Assembly: GCA_016081115.2 (NCBI GenBank)
Contig: CM071928.1
Span: 84,702,477-84,766,476 of the forward strand
Source: Rehmannia glutinosa
Taxonomy: Eukaryota; Streptophyta; Magnoliopsida; Lamiales; Orobanchaceae
DNA length: 64,000 bases
Direction of reading: 5' to 3'
Part shown: piece after piece, positions 35,653-47,913 of the stretch
How positions within the stretch are numbered: the first letter of the stretch is position 1
How the letters are laid out: each line of letters opens with the position of its first letter
Position numbers and translations under genes: made by a program
Notes under the pieces: generated by a model
What the model saw: only the letters and a program-made list of their open reading frames with translations
The model's database searches: none
Told to the model about the DNA's origin: nothing

Positions 35653-36378
35653 TTGTTAGTATGAATATATAAATAAATAAATTTCTCTTCTTTTCTTCGT
35701 CTTCTTATTCTTTTATGCATTATTTTATTTATTTTCATAAGTTATTGTTTGCTCAACTTTTCACCATGAATTGGCTTATATAATCCTAAGAGTAGTGAGA
35801 TTTACTAATTGTAGGCGAAGACGGAGACATTAGTTACTGCAGATTATATAGGATCTGATGGATGGCAAGATGATCCATATCATCCTTCAGCTTTCTTATT
35901 GACAATAAACACAAATTTGCATGGAGAATATCAACTTACTAATGGTTATGGTCCTGAATTGGCTCCAAAAGTTATGAAGGTAACTCTAATTAATTTCTTA
36001 TAATTAATTTGGTACCATATATAAATATTTAATGCTTGAATTGAATAATTATTTTTCAGGAACACTGGGACACATTTATAGTGGAAGAGGATTTCAACTT
36101 CATGAAAAAGGTTGGGCTGAATGCTGTGAGGCTTCCAGTGGGCTGGTGGACAACCCATGACCCAAATCCCCAAAGCCTTATGTTGCTGGATCTTTGCAAT
36201 ATCTTGATAAGGCCTTCAAATGGGCTGAGTAAGTGATGTTTTTCACTTTTTTTTTCATACACAAAATGACTAGAAATGTTATTAATTGAGTTTTGGACAA
36301 TAAAGCACCAAATTAAAAATAAGACATTCAACTACATGACACTTTTGTTGTTATAGAGGCATTCATCAAACACATTAA

Positions 36379-36603
36379 GGCTTGATTTGGATTGGTAGAT
36401 TTGAAACTAAGAAATTCAATTTCATTATAACAAATCTAGCTGGTTTGTATTAGCTATCGTTATGCAATAAATTTCAAATCCGGAGAGTACTCCTAATTTC
36501 AAGTCGCTTTCTGAGTAATTCTGGTGGACTTCAGATCCATATTTATATGGAGTCATTTTAAGTTCTTATCTCAAATCCAAATCTTTCAATTCAAACGCAT
36601 CCT
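36379..36603. mobile_element. Probable foldback MITE in intron 5 of GH5 copy 1
   Basis: GGCTTGATTTGGATTGGTAG at the left and CAATTCAAACGCATCC at the right are loosely inverted, with AAATTTCAAATC-type motifs between. Diverged relatives may lie at 57640-58040. No TSD seen. Confidence 0.45.
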
Positions 36604-37369
36604 AAAGTAATGAGTTTGGAAATTGTGTCTTATATGCATGTAGGAAATATGGGATTAAGGTAATTCTTACTCTACATTTTGCACCTCATTCACAAAGTGG
36701 TTGGGAGCCCAGTTCCTCTAGAGATGGTACCCCTGAATGGGAGGACATTTGTTGGAAGCGCACTCACTTTAAAGATATTTTTCATGCAAGAGATGGTTTT
36801 CACGCATGGGGCCACAATGATGACATCATCGATGAAACCGTCGCGGTCATAGACTTTTTAAGTGCACGGTAAATGTTTTTTTTATATTTGCTCATATCTG
36901 ACACATTTGCATTCGTTTAATTTTCATCTGCATAAACTTTCATTGAATATAGGTATGCAAAGAGCCCAAGTCTATTAGCCGTGGAGCTAATCAACGAGCC
37001 AATTTCGCCCGGAGTATCACTAGAGAGGTTGATTAAGTATTACAAAGCTGGCTATGCAGCTGTCCGAAAGTACTCGTCAACAGTGTATGTCGTGTTGTCG
37101 GACCGAATGGGACAACACGAACCGAGAGAGTTGTTTGCTCTTGCCGAGGAACTACCCGGATCAGTCATCGATGTACATTTGTATAATCTCTTTGATCCTA
37201 AGTTTGATAGTTTCACCGTGGAACAGAACATTGAGTTTATCTACAAAGATCGGGCAAAACAATTGAAGAAACTCACATCGCCAAATGGCCCTCTTATTTT
37301 TGTGGGTATGCAATTTTTTTCATCTATTCTTTCAACAAAAAAGTTTATATATTACTAAAACTAATTAAT

Positions 37370-37860
37370 GGTAATTACAAAAAGCTAACCCTGAGATTTA
37401 ATTTAATTACAAAAAAATCAGTTAACTTTCATAATTATTAATGCCCCTTGAGGCTTCTATTGGTATCACAAATTACCTCCTCAATCGGGTGTAATTTGTA
37501 AGATAATATTTATAGTTTTGAATGATATATATCTGAGTTGTTTCGGATAATTACAAAAAGTACTCCTGAGGTTTGACCTAATTATAAAGAAACCCTGCTA
37601 ACTTTCAAAATTATAAAATGTGCCCCGAGTGTAAATTAAAGAATAAGCTGTGATGATTTTATACATATGAAGGGGATTTTGAAATCTTTTTGCTTATGAT
37701 GGGGTTAAATGTTAGACAAAACAAAACCTCGGAAATTTTTTGTAATTTCAAAAGTTGGCGGGGTTATTTCGTAATTAGGTCAAACCTCGGGTACTTTTTA
37801 TAATTAACGTGAGTTGTTTTATAATCAAGCTAACTCACCGGTAGTATTTGTGATTCTACC
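37370..37860. mobile_element. MITE, foldback family A, old copy interrupted by a younger one
   Basis: The outer arms GGTAATTACAAAAAGC with CCTGAGATTT, and the inverse ending GTGATTCTACC, are diverged family A termini. A second, better preserved family A element sits inside. It lies in intron 7 of GH5 copy 1. Confidence 0.65.
37544..37810. mobile_element. MITE, foldback family A, nested copy with 9-bp TSD
   Basis: Begins CGGATAATTACAAAAAG and ends CTTTTTATAATTAACG. It is flanked by GAGTTGTTT at 37535-37543 and 37811-37819, a perfect 9-bp TSD. Confidence 0.85.
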
Positions 37861-38615
37861 TTACTTATTGGAGAAATATTGTCATTTATTATTAGTACGT
37901 CCGACATACACTATAGTGTTTCCTCTAGTACATCATATCACGTGAATGACATGGTATATTAGATGATTTCTTTATTACACATGTGTGATTTATCTAGGAC
38001 ACTAAAGTATCGAGTGAAACACTGTAAGAAATAGAGATGAGAACTATACATGTCCGCAAACATTCTAGTTTGGAATATTACAATCATTAATTCATAAATA
38101 GAGTGGGAGCTATAAATATTTGTGAGAAAAATCGTAAATCCCTAACGTCCACTATAAACGCGACATTTTAATGTGAAAACTTGGGATATATAGGTGAATG
38201 GGTAGCCGAGTGGCAAGTTAAAAACGCGACAGATGAGGAATTAAAGAGATTTGCGGAAGCGCGAGATGGAAGTGTACGGACGCACAACCTTCGGTTGGGC
38301 ATATTGGGCTCTTAAAAATGAGAACCATGAGGTTAACAGAAAGCATTGGAGTTTGGATTGGATGATCAAGAAAGGAATTGTCAAGATTGAACCAGATATG
38401 GCTAAAAAATCAACTTCAAATTGATGCTTTATGGATATGCAATAAAACAGAGAATGTAATAAATGTTGTTGTTGGTAACAACATATATGGTGTGCTTTAA
38501 TTTGTTGTGTGCTTGGGTTGTTTTCTAGTTCAAGTTTATGTATTTCTATATAAAACAGTGTTTTGTGGTGAATAAATTTGGTTTTTGTACCAAAATGCAT
38601 TACTTGTTTTATAAA

Positions 38616-39793
38616 TTTGTTTTATCCTGTGAGACCACCCTCCTAGGTGAGATCGTAGGGACAGATCTACACCATAAAAAAAATCGATGGCCAAGATAAA
38701 CCAAATATATACAGCTATTGGAAGGAAAATATACACTTGCAAGAGTAAAATAGGGATAGATGAAAATCCCAAAATAATCGCCTCCTACAAATTAAGGGAC
38801 GTGATCCGTTATTGATCATGTTCCTCAATCACGCAATCAACCCTCCGCTTTTATTCTTCACAACAACACTCTGCGTCGCGGTCAAAAATCATCCCGCTCC
38901 GATTCTCGCAAATTCTTCCATTGGATCAAACTCGCTAAAAATCAACATCTTTGCATAATTTATACCGTGCATCTTTTGTATATTTATGTTCTCGTATATA
39001 GTGTTCTAAATTTGCATATTTAGTATGAACAAAGTGTATTACATTAAAATTTTAATAGTGTGCTTATTTAGAATATGAATATTGAATATATAGATTTGTT
39101 ATTGTGTATACTTAGAACAAAACAAGAAAAAGATTGAAAATACATTAGACATTGATCCTTATGATTTATACCCCGCATACTACATATTTATGATCCGCAT
39201 ATATAGTGTTCCAAATTTGCATATTTAGTATGAACAAAGTGTATTACATTAAAATTTTAATATTGTGCTTATTTAGAATAGGAATATTATATATATAGGA
39301 TTGTTATTGTGTATACTTATAACAAAACAAGTAAAATATTGAAATACATTAGACATTAGTCCTTACAATTTGTACCATGTATATTGTATATTTATATTCG
39401 CATATATAGTGTTCCAAATTTGCATATTTAGTATGAACAAAGTGTATTACATTAAATTTTAATAGTGTGCTTATTTAGAATAGAAATATTGCATATATAG
39501 TTTTGTTATTGTGTATACTTAGAACCGAACAGACGTGAAATGGATTGAGAAAAAGAAAACTGAATAGGCATGTGTTTGAAAATGTAATTGATACCTTAAA
39601 TCGCAGGAGAGAGAGAGATGGTAAGATTTTATTAATTTCGAAAATACCAAATTACCCTTAATCCTCCCAATAAATCCAGCGCCTACTAAAGTAAGAGCTA
39701 GGTATAATCTGGATCGTTATTCGTTTAGATCCAATAACCACGATATATCTCTACGGTCTCACCTAAAGGGCTTGGTCTCATTTAAACAAATCC
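38616..39793. mobile_element. TIR element with internal 204-bp tandem repeats between the two GH5 tails
   Basis: Left end TTTGTTTTATCCTGTGAGACC with AGGTGAGATCGTAGGGAC. The right end, read inverted, has TTTGTTTAAATGAGACC with AGGTGAGACCGTAGAGA. The interior holds three tandem units of about 204 bp. No ORF. A similar single end lies near 43732 (GGATTGGTCCAAATGAGA). It finishes 14 bases before the stop of the minus-strand GH5 gene. Superfamily not assigned. Confidence 0.65.
38958..39530. repeat. Three tandem units of about 204 bp
   Basis: ATATAGTGTTC(C/T)AAATTTGCATATTTAG starts near 38997, 39202 and 39405. Each is followed by TATGAACAAAGTGTATTACA, TGTGCTTATTTAGAAT, TTGTTATTGTGTATACTTA and, in the first two, ATACATTAGACATT. 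Confidence 0.88.
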
Positions 39794-40218
39794 CTACATA
39801 TCTATATTAAAGCTTGATATATCCATTTTTGATCATCCACTCCAAACTCCAATGCTTGTCCACATTTCTGAAACACCAATATGCCCACCCAAATGTTGCG
39901 TGCCCATACACTTGAAGTTGTGCCTTGCCATACCTTTGGATATCCTGCTTAGTCGCGTTTTTAAGTAGCAACTCTGCTACCCATTCGCCTGCACAAAGAT
40001 TCAAACTTTCAGTTCATATCAATAACAAAAGTGCAGTCAGATCACTTGATGGATTCATATATACATATGGTTGTAATTTCGGTAACATTGTAATTATAGT
40101 GTTGAAACTATATAAGGGTGGCAAAATTAAATAACTAATCCCCTAATAATATTAATTTGCCAAAAAAAACTACTATTATAAAGAACTCAGGAATTGAATT
40201 TCATTAAAGTTTGAAAAC

Positions 40219-40522
40219 CCTACTAGAAGAAAATTCTAGTTTACCGAAATGCAATTAAGCAGAAATAATTTTATCACTAAATTTTACAAAGAATTACCTA
40301 CGAGAATACCAACAGAATAAAATAAATTATTTTTCCCAAATTATACCGACAAATTACCGACAGTTTTTAAATTTATGGCATATATATTGTATGTATTTAC
40401 CAACAATTTTAGATTATGTAGGTAAATATTATTACCTACAACAATTTTTACCTACACTTTACAATTTTCTTAATATTTACCTACATATTTTTCTATAGGA
40501 AACCTGGTTTTTTCTTGTAGTG
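40219..40522. mobile_element. CACTA-type MITE, copy 2
   Basis: Ends TTTTTTCTTGTAGTG, a CACTA terminus read from the right. The left end CCTACTAGAAGAAAATTC is degraded. The interior TACCGACAAATTACC and GTAGGTAAATATT matches copy 1. It lies in intron 7 of GH5 copy 2. Confidence 0.75.
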
Positions 40523-40569
40523 TAATTTCCAACGAAAAAGACTTATTTTGTGAAAAACAGGGTTTTTTC

Positions 40570-40872
40570 CACTATAAGAAAAAAATCAATTTATCTATAA
40601 AAAATTGTAGGTAAGTACTAAGATAATGGTCAAATGTAGGTAAAATCGTTGTAGGTAAATATTTACTAAATAAAATATAAAATTATTAGTGAATACCTAC
40701 GACGTTTTTGTAGGTAAATTTTAAATTGTTGGTGATTTGTCGGTATTTGGTCAATATAGTTTGGAGGAAAATAATATTTTTATTCTCGTAAGTAATTACA
40801 AAATTTAGTAACAAAATCATTTATGTCGGCAAAATTATGTCGGTAAACTGGAAGTGTTTTTTGTATTTGCAG
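40570..40872. mobile_element. CACTA-type MITE, copy 3, opposite orientation
   Basis: Begins CACTATAAGAAAAAAATC and contains GTAGGTAAATATTTACT, then the inverse order of copy 2's motifs (TGTCGGTAAACTGG). It lies about 50 bp after copy 2, head against tail, in the same intron. Confidence 0.7.
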
Positions 40873-41392
40873 GGAATTTTACAATATCACTAGGTCAGTT
40901 ACAACAAGATCCGTTTTGCAATTTACCCTTTAGGACATATATCAAAAGAATTTACACCAAAAATACACTTACATTAATGATATGTTATAACTAACTTTCA
41001 ATTATTTTAAGGGTTAAAAAATATTTAAAATGTCTTATTAAAATTTCATTATTATTTTCCCCCTCTAAAATCTCAAGCCAGTTTAATAACACACAACATT
41101 CATTATATATCAAACTAAATTAGGACAAGGAAAAAGATGCATACCGACTAAAATAAGAGGGCCATTTGAGGTTGTAAGCTCCCTCAAGTGTGCTGTCCGA
41201 TTCTTGTAGATATACTCAATGTTTTGTTCCACAGTGAGGCCCTTGTAAATATCCGAGAATAGACTATAGAAATGCACATCAATAACTGATCTTGTCATTC
41301 CATTTGCAAGCCTAAAAGTTCTCTCGGCTCACTCGGTCCTAATCGGTTCGCCAGAGCGACGAGGCCGTCGGCGAGTGCTTTGACAGCATCAT

Positions 41393-42671
41393 TAGGGTTG
41401 TTCATCGAATCAATTCGAATTCTTCGACTTCCTCGAATCGAATTTAATCGAATGAACATTTTAAACCTCAATTCGAAATCCGATCATAATTCGATTAATT
41501 CGAATCGAATTTAAACGCAATTGGATTTCTCGATTTTTGAATCGAATTGAAAGTCAATCCAAAAATCCAAATTTATCGATAAAGTAAATAAGGTTTGGAT
41601 TCATAACATAATATGTTTGGACTATACCCAATAAAATTCCAGATTTTTTTTTTCAAAATTACAAATTATCGACTAACCATTTTTCATTGTTTAATTTAAC
41701 TAAAGACTATCATAAATTCATAATGAACTCCTTTATAAAAATTTAATAAATCATTTTGTGCCAATTTTATACCAGCATTAGTTACTTGATAAATAACTTT
41801 TATACTCAAATATGAGGTATCAAATTGACAAAGTGGATGTATGTAAATAAAGAGATATAGTATGTGATATCATATAATTTATTATTATAATATGATCTCA
41901 AGATAAATATATCTAATATAGTGTACAGATGTATAATGTATAATGCATATTGTAATAAGAATTTAAAATAAAGGAAAAAAAAATCAAGACTATATTGTAT
42001 AAATGTATAATGTATGTTGTATAGTGTATGTACACAAGTTTTGTACTTTTCTATACAATGGACATAGCTTGTATAATATTCTTATAGATTATTTCACCAT
42101 ATGCCCTCCACGTGAGATTGTAAGAACGAAACAGTTTTTACCTAAAATATATTTTTTAACACAAAATCATTTTAATATGGTCTAAAGATAAAAATTTGAA
42201 GTAATGTAAAATGTATTTCATATACTATTAAGTGTAATTATTTCTAACAAAAACTAAAAAAACAAGATGGAAAAGAGCATATATTTATAATTTTATATTT
42301 TCATTTAAACAATAGTGTTTTATTCATTTACATATATATTATAAATGCATGTGTATAATTTACATATATACAATAAATAATTATGTATAGTGTGAAATAT
42401 ATACATATAAATTTCGAATTGAAATAAGAATTCGAATTGTAATACGAATTCGAATCAAAATACGAATTCGAATTTAGTCGAATTTCACCTCGAATTAGGA
42501 TTTTCGAATAGAATTCGAAAAAAAAACCTCAATTCGTTATTCGATTCAAATATTCATATTCGAAATTCGAGTTGATTCGAAATTCGATTCGAAATTCAAA
42601 ATCCTAATTCGAAACTAAAATTGAATTCGAATCAATCGAATTTGAATCCATTCGAAAAATGAACACCCCTA
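41393..42671. mobile_element. Non-autonomous hAT element inside GH5 copy 2 exon 7
   Basis: TAGGGTTGTTCATCGAATC at the left and CGAAAAATGAACACCCCTA at the right form the TIR. The perfect 8-bp TSD AGCATCAT is at 41385-41392 and 42672-42679. Long subterminal runs of ATTCGAATT-like sequence are inverted around an AT-rich core. The longest ORF is trivial, so no transposase. Coding sequence of exon 7 continues on both sides of the TSD. Confidence 0.93.
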
Positions 42672-44046
42672 AGCATCATAGCCAGCTTTGTAGTACTTGG
42701 TTAGATTCTACGGACGGATACTCCGGGTGCAAGGGGCTCGTTGATTAGCGCCACCGCGAATAGACTTGGGCTCTTGGCGTACCTAATATTCCCGAAAATT
42801 TAGGTTGATTACATCAAAATTCAGTGTTCTTTTAAAAGTACGAACAACGCATTGAAATTTGTATTTTTGAAGAAAATACCCACTCGATAGTAGAAATCAG
42901 TCAAAACCAAAGGCGGGTGGATTGACCTGCAACCCGCCACAACCCACAGTTAAGTGGGATGAGGCAAGACAGGGCTGGAAAACCCCAACCTAACTTAACT
43001 GACCTTGGGTTGCAGGTTAGGTGGGCCAATCCGCCAAAAAGTATATTTTTTTTAAAAAACGCTAGAAAATTTGTGCCTATTCATATTCAATCTATAATTT
43101 ATATATTATTCATTACGTTTAATTAAATAGTTTGACAATTAATAATATACATGTAATCTCTAGAATATTGGATGTTTCACATGATAAAAGTTTTTCTAAT
43201 ACTTTTACAATCTTTATTATCGACATATAAAATACACAATAAAATAAGGATAGCGAAAAATTGAAATTGCAATAAACCAATATATTATTTTTTTATTTTT
43301 TAAATAATTGGCGAGCCAACCCGGCTAAATCTTAGATATTTTTTTTTCTTTTTGTAATTAGACAGAATTGTTTTATAATTAGCTCTTATATAAATTAAAT
43401 ACATGCACAAATGTAAAGACTTACCGAGCAGCTAAAAAATCAATGACTTGGACAGTTTGTTGAATGTTGTCATCTGTCTGTCCCCATTCTTGGGAACTAT
43501 CTCTAGAACCACTGTGCTCCCAACCATTTTGTGAACCAGGTGCACAATGTAGATCTACAATTATCTTAATCCCATATTTCCTGCATACAAAACACTCATT
43601 TGTATAAATATATTATATTAATTGGGTTCAACGAATACTGCCTTTATATTTTCTTATTTTCTTTTGGATTCCATTCTTATGTTCATAAAATTAATCACAT
43701 TTCAATAATCAACACCAATATATATGTATAGGGATTGGTCCAAATGAGATAGGGGTTCTAGGGTAAGACCGTAGAAACTAATTTTAATCATTGACTGAAC
43801 TTGAGTGGTTGTGATTAGATGGACAAGAATTATGATTAAATTATTAGAAAGTGTAATAAAATAAAATCAGTCTTAATTTACAACTAATTCCGTAAAAATG
43901 GATACACAATTGAAAAGAGAATCTATAATTATCTTCTACAATCCTGTATATAAAGTAGAATAGAAAATTTAATCATCTAGGTAACAATAAAAAGTTATTT
44001 AACTAATGTTTTATTTCAATTTGGTATTTTATTGTCATAAAATGGA

Positions 44047-44084
44047 AATTGAGTTTGGATCGTTTTTCTGATCCAAACTCAATT
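44047..44084. repeat. Short perfect hairpin in intron 5 of GH5 copy 2
   Basis: AATTGAGTTTGGATC pairs with GATCCAAACTCAATT across an 8-base loop, and pairing extends loosely beyond. Probably the core of a small foldback element. Confidence 0.6.
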
Positions 44085-45224
44085 CCCATTCTTACTAAAA
44101 AGTGGTAAGTACCGGGAAATGATTCTTGGTCCCGAGAATGTACCATCCCGATAATTAAAAAGGGGAAATTAAGTGGACAATATAACTTAAAATGGGCTAA
44201 AAAAATATGGCTAAAAGTAATTTTGTTATGGAAAAACGGCCAAAAATCCAACGGAAATATTACTTACTCAGCCCAGGAGAATGCATTGTCTAGAGCTTGC
44301 AAGGATCCACCAACAAAAGGCTTTGGGGGAGAAGGATCATGGGCTATCCACCAGCCCACTGGAATTCTCACAGCATTCAGTCCAACCTTCTTTATGAAGA
44401 TGAAATCTTTTTCCACTATAAATGTGTTCCAGTGTTCCTGAAATAAATATTCAATTCAAGATGTCCTTTTTCGTATCATATTTTACTCAACATGAAATGT
44501 ATTAACAAGTTTATTTAATAATTAAATGCTATATGGAATATAATAGGGGCCAAATTGAATTTATTTTTCATACAGTTATAGTATTATTTTTGTGTATTCA
44601 ATTTAATTATGTAAAATTAAGTGTGTAATTAAAGGTTTTCATTATATATTGATACAAAATCGACAGTAGGGTGGGGATAAGTGAAGTTAATTACGTTAAT
44701 CAAACCACATTTTGGTCCAAAACCATGGTAATTTTTGTGGGTAGGCCCATTAAGAACGACCCCATGAAGGTCCATGTATCGTAGTTAATTGGATGTTTAA
44801 TATAAGTTCTACTACATATGGGTATGTGTGGGGTGTGTGTTTGGGCTTCAAATTGTAAAACAAGAAATGGGCTCAAAGATGGTGCCATTTTATGAAGAGT
44901 TGGGCTAAGACATAAACACATGAGTCCATCAATCCAGAGGTAGTTCATCTTTTATTTTGATTAATTATTTCTTTATGTTGGACATGGAAGTTGGATTCAT
45001 ATTGCAAAATTATATAGATACATAAAACCAGTATAAATTTCTTTCTTCATCTCAAATGTAAGTCGTGTTTGGCCAATCATAAACTTAAGATAAGAGTTGA
45101 GAATTCTTAATTCTGTGTACTTTTACACTATTACTCTTAAAAGTTGTGATTGAAAGTTAATGGTATCACTTTATTTATACGATGGCCATGATAATTTTGA
45201 GTTAAAAAAATATTTTTTTTGTAG

Positions 45225-45620
45225 GGGAGCATGTAGGAAAAAGAACATTGCTAGAAAGTTGTGAAATATAGTAAGTATTAAGATAATTGTAAAGTGTAGA
45301 TAAATAATGGTGAGTCAAGGGACATCTTGGGCCCTACTCCTTCAAAAAAAAATTACTATGTAATTGTTTTTAGAAAAAAATAGTTAATATTTATATGGTT
45401 TTTCTTTTGGTTTTTATCCGCCCACCCCAATTTCGTGTATAAGCCCACCGCAAAAAATTTCCTAGCTATGCCATTGTAGGTAAAGTTGGTGTAGGTAAAA
45501 TTATTATAGGTAAATATTTACGTAGATACCTACAATATTTTTGTTGGTAATTTTAAAATTATCGGTGATCAATCGATAATTAGTCGGCATAATTTGAAAA
45601 AAAAATAACATTTTTTATTA
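45225..45620. mobile_element. CACTA-type MITE, copy 4, interrupted by a hAT-like fragment
   Basis: Motifs GTAGGTAAA, TATAGGTAAATATTTACG and TTTGTTGGTAATTTTAAAAT match the other copies. The block at about 45313-45478 ends CCTAGCTATGCCATTG, the inverse of the hAT terminus CAATGGCATAGCTAGG, and looks like a nested insertion. It lies in intron 4 of GH5 copy 2. Confidence 0.55.
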
Positions 45621-45989
45621 TATAGGTAATTGGAGGTTACCTTCATGACTTTTGGAGCGAGGCGAGGACCATAACCATTAGTAACTTGATATTCACCTTG
45701 CATCCTTCCTGTTATATTCAATAAGAAAACTGAAGGATTATCATTTCCCCATCCACCATCTCCTTCATAATCTGCACTAACTAATTCCTCTGTTTTCACC
45801 TACAAATAGATCCCTCACATTATTACTATTAAGTAGACCATGGCAAAATATAAAGGAAATAACTACTTCAAAAATAAATAAATCAAAGAAGACTGAAAGA
45901 GAAATTTTAGATTTATATATAATATATTATCAACTTGTTTTTTTATTGGTGATATTAGGAGCATTGATTATGTGCTATAGTTAGGGTGT

Positions 45990-46470
45990 GAACAAATCGA
46001 TTCGAACTGAATATAATACAATTCAAGTTTGTGTCAATTTTTTATCGAGCTTCAAAACCTGTGTTTGAATTTGGTTAGGAAGGAGCATGAGGGAGCCTAA
46101 GACTTGTTAGGATTAGAAATCGTGAGTTTGACTGATATCACCAGCCTTAAAAGCAAAATAATCCCACACCACCGAATAAAGGGGGAAGTGACTTCAAGGG
46201 TAAGAGTCAGGATTTAATAGCTGAATGACTCAAGGCTTGCAAGATCAAGCGTCTAAGGCTTGAGCCCTCTTTCGCTGAGCTTAGTCGAAAGATCTGTGAG
46301 CTAAGCCTCTGCAACGGGCTATGCCACCAAAACTAATTGAGGGTTCGGGCTACTGAAATGAACCTAAGGCTCAGTCCCATTCTGGTGTACGATTGGAGAG
46401 CTCATTGGGGCAAGCTCTTGGATATCATTCCTCTTAGCCCGCATTTACTCATCCTATTTGAACTGTAGAG
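45990..46470. other. Unexplained GC-richer block in intron 3 of GH5 copy 2
   Basis: TAGGGTGTGAACAAATCG at 45983 resembles one hAT end. 46180-46460 is GC-richer than the surrounding intron and has no recognisable protein on either strand. Confidence 0.35.
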
Positions 46471-47913
46471 TATTGGCATTGAAAATACTACATTGAGTAT
46501 TATAATACCTAAAAATAGACAAACCTGCGAGACTTTTATATAAATCGTGATTTATGCAGGACTATTATTGTCAACTTCATATAGTTACCGAATTAAAATT
46601 GCAATTTACTCTAAATATTCATCATGAAAAGAGGCGAGCCGCCTCTTACACTTTATGCCCAAAAGGATTTTTTTGGACCAATGTAAACGGAATTTGTTCG
46701 TAAAGTGACAAACTCACTTTAAAATCTTATCTTCTAGGTAAATGGGGTTGCTATGGGTCCAAATTTAAGAATCAAATCCCACAAATCCTTTGTGCTCATA
46801 TTTTCTAAAGCAAATAATAATTATGAAATGACATAGTCGACTAATTATCAGTCGTATATAATCGATTCTTACTGTAAATATTCTACACATAATTAGCAAT
46901 TCCGAAAATAAAATTATTTTCATAATTAGTTGACTATGTCATTTTTCTTAATAGTTACTATAACGACGACGACAATTACTACTATATGTTTTTTTCTAAA
47001 AAAAAAAAAAAAAGTTGGTCTACATATTGAAGAGGCTGAACCCTACTCTTCATTTTGAATAATAATATCCGTTGTTCAGCTTAAAGTTGAAAGTTTTTTA
47101 GTACTAACCTGGAGAAAGAACCCATTGGGGGCTTTAATTCGCACACAGTATAAATCACGAGGATTCCTCTGAATCTCGAATGTCTCTGTTACACCAGATG
47201 TATTTGCTACGGCTATTGTAGCAATCGATTTTCGAGCAATGTTCATTCCCACAAATTTTTTGTTGAAAACTCTGAGATTGAATGTCGTCTCGTTTATCCT
47301 CCATAACTAAATTTAAATAAAAAAAAACATGATACATTAATCATTAATCAAACACACACAAGATAAGGTTCATTTCTTAAAATACAATTTTTTTTTTGCA
47401 ATATTATTTTCTTAACTAACTCTACCAATAATGTAAAATTAAATAAAATTTTGTATTATTTAAAATTTTCCAAATTAAAACAAGGAAAAAAAAAAAAAGA
47501 GAAACATATATATAGTTAATTAATTAAACTCACTGTGAATGTCTCCCAATCAGAAGCAGTTGTTCTGTTTGCAACTATAATGGTTCCTCCACCGTTTTCA
47601 GCGGATAAATATTTCCCTACTGTGACTGATTTGAGCTGCACACTAGTTCCATCCTAAAAGCGTGTTTTTGCCAATAATTAGAATAATAATAATGATTGCA
47701 ATAAATAAAAAGTATTAATATAATTAAATTCGTGTGGCTAACCAAGAAATCTTTGTTAGGGATGCCATCGAAAAGAGATGGTTTAATCCATCCTTCTGTA
47801 ACGAGCCACCCTCCAAGATTAACTGCACGAACCGGAGGAATGGGGCGGGCTGATTTTCCATTGGAGAAAGAAAGAATAGAAAAACAGATGATGGAGAAGA
47901 GGAATAGTTTCAT

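Larger units (their letters stand above)
28032..38424 (+). pseudogene. GH5 glycosidase (fascin-like plus catalytic domain), copy 1, frameshifted
   Basis: Exons: 28032-28163, 29826-29951, 34579-34778, 35815-35979, 36060-36228, 36644-36868, 36953-37305, 38194-38424. The fascin-like part covers exons 2-4 and the GH5 barrel exons 4-8. The acid/base Glu in LINEP (exon 7) and the nucleophile Glu in GEW (start of exon 8) are kept. Against the opposite copy, exon 3 lacks one base after AGGGTTT, exon 5 lacks one C in AATCCCCAAAG, and exon 8 gains one base in GCGCGAGATGG. Each destroys the frame, so no active enzyme can be made. Exon 6 also has about 25 extra codons. The N-terminus MSTGSTVIEE has no signal peptide. 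AATAAA lies at 38441. Plant relatives are secreted beta-glucosidases or exoglucanases (GH5BG-type); substrate is unknown. Confidence 0.88.
39807..47913 (-). pseudogene. GH5 glycosidase (fascin-like plus catalytic domain), copy 2, disrupted by a hAT element
   Basis: Exons (high to low): 47913-47743, 47653-47534, 47306-47109, 45799-45641, 44437-44268, 43580-43425, 42782-42680 continuing 41392-41145, and 39988-39807. Exons 1-6 are in frame: signal peptide MKLFLFSIICFSILSFSNG, then PPVRAVNLGGWLVTEGWI, a fascin-like part, and the barrel with DLHCAPGSQNGWE. Exon 7 keeps LINEP, then frameshifts to an early TAA (42701-42703), is split by a 1.28-kb hAT element, and frameshifts again near GAACTTTTAGGC. 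Exon 8 is intact with GEW and ends NGYIKL. Before disruption it would have been a secreted retaining glycosidase of the plant GH5BG type; substrate unknown. It is tail to tail with copy 1, and intron positions match. Confidence 0.88.
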
